41,864 nucleotides of DNA from Bacteroidota bacterium (GTDB taxonomy: Bacteria > Bacteroidota > Bacteroidia > Chitinophagales > Saprospiraceae): NCBI GenBank assembly GCA_024642665.1, contig JAHEAR010000020.1, forward strand, positions 17,817 to 59,680. The letters are read 5' to 3'. How positions within the stretch are numbered: position 1 is the first letter of the stretch; the number at the start of each line of letters is the position of its first letter. Under the pieces are notes generated by a model. That model was not told where the DNA came from, made no database searches, and worked only from the letters and a program-made list of their open reading frames with translations. The translations under genes were made by a program, and so were the position numbers. Below, in pieces: positions 27,157 to 35,627 of the stretch.

Positions 27157-27522
27157 ATGAACACCACCGACTCACACAACGAACGTATGGCAAAATTGAC
27201 CTTCGCTTCCGTATATCCACATTATGTAACCAAGGTTGAGAAGAAAGGTCGAACGACAGATGAACTGCATCAGGTCATTCAATGGTTAACCGGCTATGAC
27301 AAAAAAAAGCTTCAGTCGCTTATAGATCAAAAGGTCACTTTTGAAGAATTCTTTCAACAGGCAAAATTAAACCCTAATGCCCAACTCATCACCGGTGTCA
27401 TCTGTGGGTACCGCATTGAAGAAATTGAAAATCCCTTAACGCGAAAGGTTCGCTATTTGGATAAGGTTGTCGATGAACTGGCCAAAGGAAAAAAAATAGA
27501 GAAAATCATGCGGATTGCATAA
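27157..27522 (+). CDS. DUF2200 family protein
   Basis: This 121-residue cytoplasmic protein shows the family pattern clearly: [40 protein letters not shown], a short helix, [40 protein letters not shown] and [22 protein letters not shown]2200 proteins are small, widespread and uncharacterised. Length is normal. It is the last gene of the probable DUF1003/channel/DUF2200 operon; the following 227 bases hold no gene. Confidence 0.9.
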   Translation: MNTTDSHNERMAKLTFASVYPHYVTKVEKKGRTTDELHQVIQWLTGYDKKKLQSLIDQKVTFEEFFQQAKLNPNAQLITGVICGYRIEEIENPLTRKVRYLDKVVDELAKGKKIEKIMRIA

Positions 27523-27749
27523 CGAGAGCTGTAGAAATAATTAAAATAATTTCAAATCCGTTTCGGACCAAAGAATCCCAAAGCTTAAATGGCAACCATG
27601 CGTCCGGCCTGCTACATTGCCTGCAGACCGCCCTGAAAAAAGTAAACACATTACATGAACTATTCGCTAATTTTGGTTCGATATAGACCGGAGGCCAAAT
27701 CGAGGTAACCGGATTCCAGCATTCATTACGCATACAAAAAGTATCCTTT

Positions 27750-29000
27750 ATGAAATGGATATTCCGGGGACTTGGTCTGGCAGCAATGGCTATCATCCTA
27801 TTTTTTATCGTGCGCAAAGCCAAAAAAACCGAGCCTGAGGCAATGTCGCGTGATATGGCCTATGGTCCATTTGTGATTAAGGAAGAAACCAGCCATAGAA
27901 AATCCTTTAACATGAATTATGGCATGGTCAAAAATACCATCATTAGTTATGCAGTATGGCATGACGGCAAACTTGTCCAATTTCCCAATGCGCTTCAGAC
28001 AAATACCGGTCTTGCCTTTTTATGGCGGGTATATGCTTTGCCCGGGGCGTCTGATCCTACCCTGATCGCCGGCAGTCAAAGTCTTTACATGATTTATTTA
28101 AACGATGGGGTTCCGGTAGTAGAACCTATCATCGAACAGGGCAGTGACTTTGCCAGCCTCCAATTTCTGGACAGCGAAGCAGGACAACCCGGTACGAAGA
28201 ATGAAGTTTTCTCTAAGAATGACATAAATGACACGGGCCAACTGGATACATTACAAGGCGGCCGCTATCTCCTGGTGAGTGGACATGCGGTGATGGACGT
28301 TCAGACACGCACCATATGGAAATTCAGCAAGGATAATAATGCGGTTGATAATTATTCCTTTCCCTCACCGATTGGAGCGATCGCTTTTTCTCCCGATCGT
28401 AAAAAAATCGTCTTCCATGGCGCATACCAAACATGGAATGACACCAGTACGGCACCACCTGCTTATCCCCATGCATTAGTGGTATATGATTATGAAAAAG
28501 ACAAAGGATATTCATTGAAATACGATGACACCGCTACACGCTTGAAAAATGTGGACGACATCAACTTAGACTGGTTTAAGACCTATTTTGAATGGAGTAA
28601 TGACAGTGATACACTTTCTTTAAAACAACTGGACGTACTGCCCGCCTGGACAGGTCGCTATGACGATAGAGACAATTACTACTATCTCTATCCTGTAAAA
28701 ATCGGGATGGTCAAAGTCTTTACAGAATTCGTGCTTGATGAAATGGGTTGGACCGAGGCCAATATACTCAAGGATGAAACCGGAGAATATTCAGGGCGAA
28801 GAATTGAACTGGGCAGTGGTGAAATAAAACTGGATATTGGTTTCAAGGCCGACGAACAACAAATCACTTTTAGCCGGAGTCTTTATGAAGAAGATTCTGA
28901 AGCCTACCCAATCCTGGTTAAAAAAATAGCTATGGCCTTCAATGCGGAACTCTTCTCAGGAAAATTCCAGGAACATTTTGGAAAAATAATGAATGAATAG
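27750..29000 (+). CDS. Hypothetical membrane-anchored protein
   Basis: I do not recognise the family. It has 416 residues with an N-terminal membrane anchor (residues 5-23, FRGLGLAAMAIILFFIVRK) and a large extracytoplasmic or cytoplasmic part. A middle segment resembles a beta-propeller blade: GAIAFSPDRKKIVFHGAYQT, PHALVVYDYEKDKGYSLKY, EWSNDSDTLSLKQLD. The C-terminal 130 residues (KVFTEFVLDEMGWTEANILK, EIKLDIGFKADEQQITFSRS) look like a second, independent alpha/beta domain. No catalytic motif was seen. The next gene starts 46 bases after the stop. Confidence 0.75.
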   Translation: MKWIFRGLGLAAMAIILFFIVRKAKKTEPEAMSRDMAYGPFVIKEETSHRKSFNMNYGMVKNTIISYAVWHDGKLVQFPNALQTNTGLAFLWRVYALPGASDPTLIAGSQSLYMIYLNDGVPVVEPIIEQGSDFASLQFLDSEAGQPGTKNEVFSKNDINDTGQLDTLQGGRYLLVSGHAVMDVQTRTIWKFSKDNNAVDNYSFPSPIGAIAFSPDRKKIVFHGAYQTWNDTSTAPPAYPHALVVYDYEKDKGYSLKYDDTATRLKNVDDINLDWFKTYFEWSNDSDTLSLKQLDVLPAWTGRYDDRDNYYYLYPVKIGMVKVFTEFVLDEMGWTEANILKDETGEYSGRRIELGSGEIKLDIGFKADEQQITFSRSLYEEDSEAYPILVKKIAMAFNAELFSGKFQEHFGKIMNE

Positions 29001-29046
29001 CATTTAATAGAATTCATCTCCTCCTTTATCAAAACCGAAAATTATT

Positions 29047-29520
29047 ATGAAAACCAAAACAGACAGCCCAGGGGTGTATCCCCCTCCTCCTTTGTTCTAT
29101 GTAGCGACATTCTTCTTATCCATTCTATTTCAACATTACATTCATATCTCAAAAAACTTTTTTGCTTCATCGCTTAGTCATTCTGTGGCCTTTATATGTA
29201 TTGGAATTGGCCTTATTGCTGCGCTACCGGCGCTGATAACCTTCTATAAAACCAAAAACACGCTGATCACCATACTCCCAGCAAAATCATTACAAACGAG
29301 TGGTATGTATTCCATTTCAAGGAATCCAATGTATGTTGGCTTATTATTCGTCTATATTGGCATGGCGTTTTTAAAAGGAAATTGGTGGACCATTATTTTA
29401 ATTCCTTTTGTGATCCTCATGGTCACTCAGATGATCATAATTAAGGAAGAAAAATATCTTGAACGTGCTTTTGGAGAAACCTATCTAGACTACAAACTTA
29501 AAGTAAGGCGATGGCTCTAA
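29047..29520 (+). CDS. Isoprenylcysteine carboxyl methyltransferase (ICMT/PEMT-like) family membrane protein
   Basis: This 157-residue integral membrane protein has four or so predicted helices. The family's SAM-binding part is recognisable: SLQTSGMYSISRNPMYVGLL (the R-N-P-M-Y motif), then VTQMIIIKEEKYLERAFGET and YLDYKLKVRRW at the end. The E-E-x-x-L-x-x-x-F-G-x-x-Y-x-x-Y pattern is typical of bacterial ICMT-like and PEMT-like enzymes. These methylate lipid or other hydrophobic substrates; the substrate here is unknown. Length is normal for the bacterial group. Confidence 0.9.
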   Translation: MKTKTDSPGVYPPPPLFYVATFFLSILFQHYIHISKNFFASSLSHSVAFICIGIGLIAALPALITFYKTKNTLITILPAKSLQTSGMYSISRNPMYVGLLFVYIGMAFLKGNWWTIILIPFVILMVTQMIIIKEEKYLERAFGETYLDYKLKVRRWL

Positions 29521-29597
29521 GCATAAATCCAGCTATCCATTCATAAAATGATATTAATCAAGCCTATCTTTAAATATTAAATATAGCATTTCGTAAA

Positions 29598-30590
29598 ATG
29601 AATTCAAATAAAAACACCCACTGTCAGATTCGTCAAACCATCTGCTTTCTGCTGTTTATTACTCTTTTCTTTTTTTCATGCAAAAACACAGAAAAAGAAA
29701 ATCCTTATACCTTAATGAAAATACCTGAACTGAATCAACAGGATCTGGCGGAGGGATTTCAACTTTTACAAAACAATTGTTTTTCTTGTCACAACCCAAA
29801 TGCCACAGAAGAAACCAAAGCAGGACCAACAATGGCCGCCATTAAAAATCAATATATGAAAAGCCATCCTTCGCAGGAGGAGTTTGTCCGTGATTATCTC
29901 ATCTTTTTAAACAACCCAAGTGAGGAAAATTCCAAAATGCCTGAGGCAATCACACGATTCAATTTAATGCCAAAAATGAGCTTAAATGACGAGCAAATTT
30001 TAAAAGTTGCTATGTACCTCTATTCGTCAGAAATAGAAAACCCAAATTGGTTTGAAAAACAATACGATATAGAAAAACAAAAATATCAGTCTAATACAAG
30101 TATATCTCCAATTGAAACAGGTCAGGAGATCGCACTAAAAACCAAAGGTGTTTTGGGAAAAAACTTGCTTGAAGCACTTAACGCTAAAGGGACTGAAAAT
30201 GCCTTAAGTTTTTGCTCAACCAGAGCAATTCCATTGACAGATAGCATGGCGATTGCCTTGCATGCGCGGATCAAAAGAGTGTCTGACAAAAACAGAAACC
30301 CGGAAAACAAAGCAAACGAGGCAGAGCTAGCCTATATCGAATCAACGAAAATGGCTATTGCGCGTGGAGATAAACCTAAACCTCAATTAACAACTTTAGA
30401 TGAAGTGCAGATTGGATATTATCCGATTATGACCAATAAAATGTGTCTGCAATGTCATGGGCAAGTGGAAGCTGATATCTCAAGTAGCACGTTATCTAAA
30501 ATAAATAGTCTTTACCCGGATGACCTGGCCACGGGCTATAGCTCAGATGAGTTAAGGGGCATATGGGTTGTGGAGATGGATAAAAAATAG
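29598..30590 (+). CDS. Diheme lipoprotein: cytochrome c domain plus DUF3365
   Basis: This 330-residue protein has a lipoprotein signal (FLLFITLFFFSC). The N-terminal domain is cytochrome c: C-F-S-C-H at 61-65 and a likely distal Met in FNLMPKMSLNDEQI near 120. The C-terminal part (about 170-330) is a DUF3365 (Tll0287-like) domain containing ALSFCSTRAIPLTDSMA, IKRVSDKNRNPENKANEAE and a second heme motif C-L-Q-C-H at 283-287. It is probably an anchored periplasmic electron carrier or redox sensor. Two CxxCH motifs imply two covalent hemes and need the cytochrome c maturation system, which is not in the window. Convergent with the next gene. Confidence 0.88.
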   Translation: MNSNKNTHCQIRQTICFLLFITLFFFSCKNTEKENPYTLMKIPELNQQDLAEGFQLLQNNCFSCHNPNATEETKAGPTMAAIKNQYMKSHPSQEEFVRDYLIFLNNPSEENSKMPEAITRFNLMPKMSLNDEQILKVAMYLYSSEIENPNWFEKQYDIEKQKYQSNTSISPIETGQEIALKTKGVLGKNLLEALNAKGTENALSFCSTRAIPLTDSMAIALHARIKRVSDKNRNPENKANEAELAYIESTKMAIARGDKPKPQLTTLDEVQIGYYPIMTNKMCLQCHGQVEADISSSTLSKINSLYPDDLATGYSSDELRGIWVVEMDKK

Positions 30591-30616
30591 AATGTGCATC
30601 GTTTGCCTAAGTTTCT

Positions 30617-30632
30617 GTTTCATAAATGAAAC
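30617..30632. terminator. Palindrome between convergent genes, possible bidirectional terminator
   Basis: GTTTCAT-AA-ATGAAAC lies in the 49-base gap between the convergent stops at 30590 and 30640. The right side is followed by AAAATAATTA. The stem is short and AT-rich, so the call is weak. Confidence 0.35.
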
Positions 30633-30639
30633 AAAATAA

Positions 30640-31434
30640 TTATTCATCAAAGTGTCTGACGAGGAGATAATCAAGGACCACCTTGATAGGATTGTCTTCT
30701 TCATTATCTGTAAAGACCACCGCAAATTCATCATCCGATTGCGGATCTATTTTCATTTCCCGAAGAAAATGATCCGTATCAAGATATTCGAAGAAAAAAC
30801 CGGTCAACAGCGTTTTACCTGATACTTCCTTTGGAATAGTCGTTGATTTCGTAAAAGTCTTTTCTGTGGTAAATGGCCCAAAAAATTGTGTCTGCATATT
30901 AAATCCTTCACTTGCATTAGCCACACGACCATACACGATTTTGCACTCAAATCCGTCATCCCCGGGAGAATTATCTTTAAACGTTACCACAATCCCATTA
31001 CCTGCCTCATTTAATCGCACACCGATTTTTCTAAGATTATGATCATGCGATTTAGTCTGCGCAAACGAAAACCCTCTAAGCACAAAACTCTCTCCGCGCC
31101 GAATTGGAGGAATCGGCAGTGTCGCTGACCCCCTGCTATCGAATGTCCCCATGACAAACTCTTCCGACAGCGATCCAAGGTTCAGGTAGGTGCTCGATCC
31201 GCGAAATACATCTGCTTCCTCTGAGATGACGCTTTGGTCAAAAAGACCAAGGGTATAATCATGTGACGCCATTTGACGGACAGCATTTGTTCCCCCAACG
31301 GTGATTGACATAATCTTATGGTCCGAATCAGAAAAACGCAATTTAAATCCGGATAATCCTGCAAAAAAAGATGCAGCATCCCATAAACCTCTTCGAAAAC
31401 CAACGACACTTAACGCTTCATATTCCATAGCCAT
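30640..31434 (-). CDS. Hypothetical protein with three internal GF-x7-DH repeats
   Basis: I do not recognise the family. It has 264 residues without signal peptide or membrane segment, so it is probably cytoplasmic or exported by a signal-independent route. It contains a repeated unit: LSGFKLRFSDSDHKIMSITV (27-46), LRGFSFAQTKSHDHNLRKIG (119-138) and LTGFFFEYLDTDHFLREMKI (200-219). The last two are followed by a second similar strand pair (GIVVTFKDNSPGDDGFECKI and DEFAVVFTDNEEDNPIKVVL). This suggests three copies of a beta-sandwich module, perhaps lectin-like, with a conserved Asp-His. The gene is on the minus strand, convergent with the cytochrome gene. Confidence 0.7.
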   Translation of the reverse strand: MAMEYEALSVVGFRRGLWDAASFFAGLSGFKLRFSDSDHKIMSITVGGTNAVRQMASHDYTLGLFDQSVISEEADVFRGSSTYLNLGSLSEEFVMGTFDSRGSATLPIPPIRRGESFVLRGFSFAQTKSHDHNLRKIGVRLNEAGNGIVVTFKDNSPGDDGFECKIVYGRVANASEGFNMQTQFFGPFTTEKTFTKSTTIPKEVSGKTLLTGFFFEYLDTDHFLREMKIDPQSDDEFAVVFTDNEEDNPIKVVLDYLLVRHFDE

Positions 31435-31456
31435 AGATGTGCTTTATTTGAAATCC

Positions 31457-31714
31457 TTATAAAATTAAATAAATCGTAAGCAATAAAAATACTTGCCCCT
31501 TCCTGTTACGATAGATTGTCGAAAGAATACCCTTTACTTTTCGTGGCATGGATAGATATCTTTGAAGGCACATCATTCCTACGCGCTCACAATGAACACT
31601 TCCATCATAATAAAGCACATAATCAACATTTATGTAGATCGGGCGAAGGATTCCGGGTCCACCTAAGACACTTTTAAAAAAGGCACAACAATTGAATGGA
31701 GCCTGCATGTTCAT
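31457..31714 (-). CDS. Possible small hypothetical protein
   Basis: This 85-codon frame lies between two minus-strand genes. It contains NCCAFFKSVLGGPGILRPIY, INVDYVLYYDGSVHCERVGM and a hydrophobic C-terminus (GQVFLLLTIYLIL). Cys content is high. No family is recognised and there is no clear ribosome-binding site. It may be the tail of a decayed exported protein or a chance frame. No other feature was seen in 31435-31748. Confidence 0.25.
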   Translation of the reverse strand: MNMQAPFNCCAFFKSVLGGPGILRPIYINVDYVLYYDGSVHCERVGMMCLQRYLSMPRKVKGILSTIYRNRKGQVFLLLTIYLIL

Positions 31715-31748
31715 TCAAGCATGCAACAAAAGTAAATTAGTACCCGGA

Positions 31749-32456
31749 TTACTGCTTGACAATTTTATTGACAATGACCCCTAAATTCCGATGCCTGATT
31801 CGACAAATATAGACTCCGCATGGTAAGGAGGATACATCTATTTGTCTACTGGATGGAAACTCAATTAAAGCGAAGCGTTTCCCGGTTAAATCAATAATTT
31901 CGAGTGATTCGATGAAGTGAATATTATCAATAAACAGATCACCTGAAACAGGATTGGGATAAAGTAACAGTTCATTCGTTACCTTCTCATACAAGCTTGT
32001 CAACAAACAACCTTCATCATTTATTTCGATATGATAATACCCGGTATCAATAGGATTGCCAGGGTCTTCATTCAATGCAAATATCATCTTGACATCACAG
32101 CATCCAGGCACAGTTTGCGGATAAAAATCTAACGTAATTTGAAGATCTGTGGCACTTGGAGCCATCAAAAAATGAGCCTGATTTATATCTGGAAAATAGG
32201 TTATGCGTGGATCAAATGTTGTGACTAACCACTCCTCCGGACAATTTTCACTAAACTCCCTTTCCCATCGGATATCCAATGATTCATTTGTATTATTTCC
32301 AAAAACCAAACTAAGTGCGAAATAGTCAACGTCACCAGAAATATCTTCATCTATAAAATAACCATACACGGTATCCTGTTCAAGCAAAATAGCTGACTGA
32401 CTCTTCAATTGCCCTAAAGTCAATATACAAACAACCCAAAATATAAATTTCATCAT
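31749..32456 (-). CDS. Small T9SS type A cargo protein of unknown function
   Basis: This 235-residue protein has a signal peptide (MMKFIFWVVCILTLGQLKSQ). Residues 21-160 form a beta-rich domain starting SAILLEQDTVYGYFIDEDIS, with paired Cys around VPGCCDVKM and DEGCLL; no enzyme motif was seen. The C-terminus (about 160-235) reads NELLLYPNPVSGDLFID, IESLEIIDLTGKRF, IDVSSLPCGVYICRIRH and ends NKIVKQ, a T9SS type A sorting domain that directs export and surface attachment. The gene is on the minus strand, divergent from the DUF2911 gene across a 236-base gap. Confidence 0.85.
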   Translation of the reverse strand: MMKFIFWVVCILTLGQLKSQSAILLEQDTVYGYFIDEDISGDVDYFALSLVFGNNTNESLDIRWEREFSENCPEEWLVTTFDPRITYFPDINQAHFLMAPSATDLQITLDFYPQTVPGCCDVKMIFALNEDPGNPIDTGYYHIEINDEGCLLTSLYEKVTNELLLYPNPVSGDLFIDNIHFIESLEIIDLTGKRFALIEFPSSRQIDVSSLPCGVYICRIRHRNLGVIVNKIVKQ

Positions 32457-32692
32457 TGCTTTTTCGTTTCATCGAAGATAGTCAAATTAAATCCTGAACA
32501 CGCCACCAGAAAGTCCTTCCAGACTTACTTTCAAATATGGCCTTATCGCAGCTACCCCTGACCATAAACTTTTTTATAGTCGAGTGAAGGTGGATAACTG
32601 TAGCGATTAACGTATCATTCGTCCAATAACAACGTCCTTAACATTTTCTTAAAACAACCTCTGGTTACTTTTAGAAGCTAAAATCTAATATT

Positions 32693-33781
32693 ATGAAAAA
32701 AAATATGACATTACGCTTATTTGCAATGGTTGCCATTCTCGCACTATCCACCACAGGATGGACACAAGGCATTACTACGCCCCGAACAGCAAGTCCTGCG
32801 GCAGCAATATCTCAGACCATTGGCATCTCTACGGTCAGCATCAACTATTCAAGACCGGCCGTGAGAGGTCGGGAAATCTGGGGACAGCTCGTTCCTTACA
32901 GCTGGAACAAACAAGGCTTTGGTTCCGGTTTTTTAGCACCGTGGCGTGCCGGTGCAAATGAAAACACTGTGATTGAATTTTCACATGACGCTACATTTGC
33001 CGGCCAAATGGTTCCTGCCGGTCGATATGGATTGTTTTATACGATCAACGAAGACAACACCGGAGAAGTCATCCTGTCAAAAGATACTGAGTCCTGGGGA
33101 AGTTTTTTTTATGATCCGAGCCAGGATCAACTGCGAGCCAATATCAAAATTCGTTCAAATAATATGACAGAACGATTGACATACGACTTTATCAACATCG
33201 ATAAAAATGGGGCTGAACTGGTTCTTAATTGGGAAAAAATGCAATTCCCGGTAAAAATTGAGTTTGCCGTAGATGATCTGGTCATGGCCAATGCAGCCAA
33301 TGAATTGAAAGGCACTACCGGGTTTACCTGGCAGGGATTTGCATCTGCCGCTAACTATTCTTTACAAAATAATTCAAACACAGATATGGGTGAGCAATGG
33401 GCCACACAAGCGGCCACGCTGAATCCTAATTTTACTACCCTAAATACGCAAGCCGCTTTTCTTCGCTTAAACGGGGATAATGAAACCGCAGACAAAGTGG
33501 AAGCTACTGCATTATCAATGGCGACAGAACTAGAGATGAATGCGTATGGATATCAGTTACTGAATCAGGGCAAAAACGATGAAGCCATCGCAGCATTTAA
33601 AGCCAATACAGATAAATATACTGATAGTGCAAATGCCTGGGACAGTTTGGGCGAAGCCTATGCGATCAGCGGAGATGAAAAAAATGCTGTCAAAGCGTTT
33701 AAAAAATCACTGTCATTAAATCCGGCACCGAATGTAAAGGCTAACTCAGAGAAATATCTGCAACAACTTGGCAAAATGTAA
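32693..33781 (+). CDS. DUF2911 exported protein with C-terminal TPR
   Basis: This 362-residue protein has a signal peptide (residues 6-25, TLRLFAMVAILALSTTGWTQ). The DUF2911 domain (about 30-190) shows PRTASPAAAISQTIGISTVS, INYSRPAVRGREIWGQLVPY, PWRAGANENTVIEFSHD, GQMVPAGRYGLFYTIN and NWEKMQFPVKIEF. The C-terminal third is helical with a TPR unit (YTDSANAWDSLGEAYAISGD, EKNAVKAFKKSLSLNP). DUF2911 is abundant in Bacteroidota and has no established function; the DUF2911-TPR combination is usual. It is likely periplasmic. Divergent from the T9SS cargo gene. Confidence 0.92.
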   Translation: MKKNMTLRLFAMVAILALSTTGWTQGITTPRTASPAAAISQTIGISTVSINYSRPAVRGREIWGQLVPYSWNKQGFGSGFLAPWRAGANENTVIEFSHDATFAGQMVPAGRYGLFYTINEDNTGEVILSKDTESWGSFFYDPSQDQLRANIKIRSNNMTERLTYDFINIDKNGAELVLNWEKMQFPVKIEFAVDDLVMANAANELKGTTGFTWQGFASAANYSLQNNSNTDMGEQWATQAATLNPNFTTLNTQAAFLRLNGDNETADKVEATALSMATELEMNAYGYQLLNQGKNDEAIAAFKANTDKYTDSANAWDSLGEAYAISGDEKNAVKAFKKSLSLNPAPNVKANSEKYLQQLGKM

Positions 33782-33871
33782 ACATTGGAGCAAGGGAAGA
33801 CCATCAGTGTAAAATGATTTCAACAACGATCTTTTATACTAAATTCAAATAATCTTCCTACATTAATCCTC

Positions 33872-34405
33872 ATGAATTCAATGACATCAAAGTTTTGCTT
33901 GTTATCGCTGGGGTTGCTGGCCGGTTTGTTTTTAAATGCCTGCCAACAACCTCAGGAAACAAGTAATCTCATTACCACCGATACTTCGCCGGTTGATCTT
34001 AAGACCGAGCGCTCGGCTCTGCTTGCATTACAAGCTGTTGAAAAAGAAGCCCATCTCACGGAGCAACCCGCTCTTCTCGTGCACATGCTGAGTGATACCT
34101 TTTGTCAGATTAAAAATGGTGAGGTAAGCTATTTCACCAAAGACCAGATGACTGACCGATTTGTCAAATATTTTTTTAGCGTTGAGTTTGTCAAATGGGA
34201 AGATATCAACCCACCTTTGATTACCCTTTCACCCGATGGTCTGATGGCACACATTATGGTCACGAAAGATGTTGAAGTCATCCTTTCCGAGCAGGACAAA
34301 CCCACCCGTGAAAAAACAAAATTTGCCTGGACCGAACTCTGGAAGAAACAGGATGGGAAGTGGAAGCTATTTTCAGTGACCACCACAGACAAGGAAGGGA
34401 TTTAA
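33872..34405 (+). CDS. NTF2-like (DUF4440) lipoprotein
   Basis: This 177-residue protein has lipobox LFLNAC (Cys24) after a hydrophobic leader. The start may be ATG 33872 or 33881. The mature domain has ALLALQAVEKEAHLTEQPAL, LSDTFCQIKNGEVSYFTKDQ, VKWEDINPPLITLSPDG, and ends FAWTELWKKQDGKWKLFSVT, the canonical last strand of DUF4440/SnoaL-like folds (W-x-x-x-G-x-W-K). It is membrane-anchored; ligand or partner unknown. It lies 90 bases after the DUF2911 gene, in the same direction, and is followed by a hairpin and a convergent gene. Confidence 0.82.
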   Translation: MNSMTSKFCLLSLGLLAGLFLNACQQPQETSNLITTDTSPVDLKTERSALLALQAVEKEAHLTEQPALLVHMLSDTFCQIKNGEVSYFTKDQMTDRFVKYFFSVEFVKWEDINPPLITLSPDGLMAHIMVTKDVEVILSEQDKPTREKTKFAWTELWKKQDGKWKLFSVTTTDKEGI

Positions 34406-34439
34406 CTGAAAAGATACTGTGTTGAGAAAGTTGAGTGCG

Positions 34440-34456
34440 AAGCGTCGTTGACGCTT
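34440..34456. terminator. Hairpin between convergent genes
   Basis: AAGCGTC-GTT-GACGCTT forms a 7-bp stem 35 bases after the NTF2-like lipoprotein stop. The following sequence is T-rich, though the long T-run begins only about 18 bases later. It is a candidate terminator. Confidence 0.4.
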
Positions 34457-34609
34457 GTTGTTTAGAAGGTTTAGTTTTTTTTGAAGTAGAAAGCACAATC
34501 AACAGCATGCAGATAATATTTCCAGCATCCTAAACGGCTAACCGATGACACAATAAAACCTGATAATTTTTCTAGTCGAAAAACTAACCTTTCTAAACAC
34601 AACCTCTTC

Positions 34610-35404
34610 CTACCGATTTACAGTTTGCTTGCGAAATCCTCCGCCACCGATTGTTAGCCTGAGGTAAGGGCTAAAGATATTTCCAGGATTGGGTATGCCG
34701 GTAACAGAACTGTTATCATCCCGCCAGGTATCTACCGGGAAACCAAAAGTTGCACCAAGATCTAATCCTATCATAAAGCCACCATATCTTCTGCTATTGG
34801 GAGAGACTGACGTAGCAATAAACTTATTACCTACAGCAAGGTCATACATCACATAGCCACGATAATAGTCCTGATCCTGTCTGGGATATACGGGTTCGTT
34901 GCTTGAAAAGTAAATTGGTGTTTGTTGAGATGAATTATCAATCCCGACATACATCAGGCCCCCACCAAAACCGGCCATCATCGAAAGGAAATATTTCTGG
35001 GTCTGATACACCGAATATCCCACTTTGACGAGGGCCCCACCATATGCAAATCGCAAATTCCCGGAATCTGATTCCATATCCTGGATCATCATGCCAAATG
35101 CCCCAAAACCAACTAAAAGGCGATGAAGCTCAGCATAGCCCTCAGCCCCTGCAGAGATTCCGGTACTATTCCATTTCAGGGAAGAACCAAATACCTCCGG
35201 GCTTTGCAGGTGACTAACCAGATCTTTCGGGTTCATCCAGGCCGGTCCGGTAAAAAAATGACCATAACCCCCACTATAGCTAGTCGATTCAATCGTGCGG
35301 GTAGTCTGTACCACAGGGGTATGCGTTGAATCCGTGGAAGATTGCGCCTGCAACCCAAAGCTGTAAACCAGGAAGCCAGTAAAGGCAATAATTGTCTGTT
35401 TCAT
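34610..35404 (-). CDS. Outer-membrane beta-barrel-type protein
   Basis: This 264-residue protein has a signal peptide (MKQTIIAFTGFLVYSFGLQA). The mature part is rich in Gly, Tyr and alternating hydrophobic strands: SGGYGHFFTGPAWMNP, HRLLVGFGAFGMMIQD, FAYGGALVKVGYSVYQTQKY, FLSMMAGFGGGLMYVGID, GGFMIGLDLGATFGFPVD and a last strand FSPYLRLTIGGGGF. This pattern suggests an outer-membrane barrel of eight to ten strands. No family is named. The gene is on the minus strand, divergent from the first FIST gene with a 223-base gap. Confidence 0.75.
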   Translation of the reverse strand: MKQTIIAFTGFLVYSFGLQAQSSTDSTHTPVVQTTRTIESTSYSGGYGHFFTGPAWMNPKDLVSHLQSPEVFGSSLKWNSTGISAGAEGYAELHRLLVGFGAFGMMIQDMESDSGNLRFAYGGALVKVGYSVYQTQKYFLSMMAGFGGGLMYVGIDNSSQQTPIYFSSNEPVYPRQDQDYYRGYVMYDLAVGNKFIATSVSPNSRRYGGFMIGLDLGATFGFPVDTWRDDNSSVTGIPNPGNIFSPYLRLTIGGGGFRKQTVNR

Positions 35405-35627
35405 GTGTTCTAAAATAGTGAATAATCAAGCTGTAAAGATAATCACTGTTTTTGCTCTTTGCACTGGCTCGCAAGTCAATTTGTAATGCACCATTCCTCC
35501 CATCCACGTGATTGTCAGCACTTTGCTCAATACATCGAACTCTCCTCCTTCCTATTGCCCGAAAAGTCCTGAGAGTCCGTATCTTTTGCTTTTTAATCAG
35601 ATTACCTCACGACCAACCTGAAAATCA

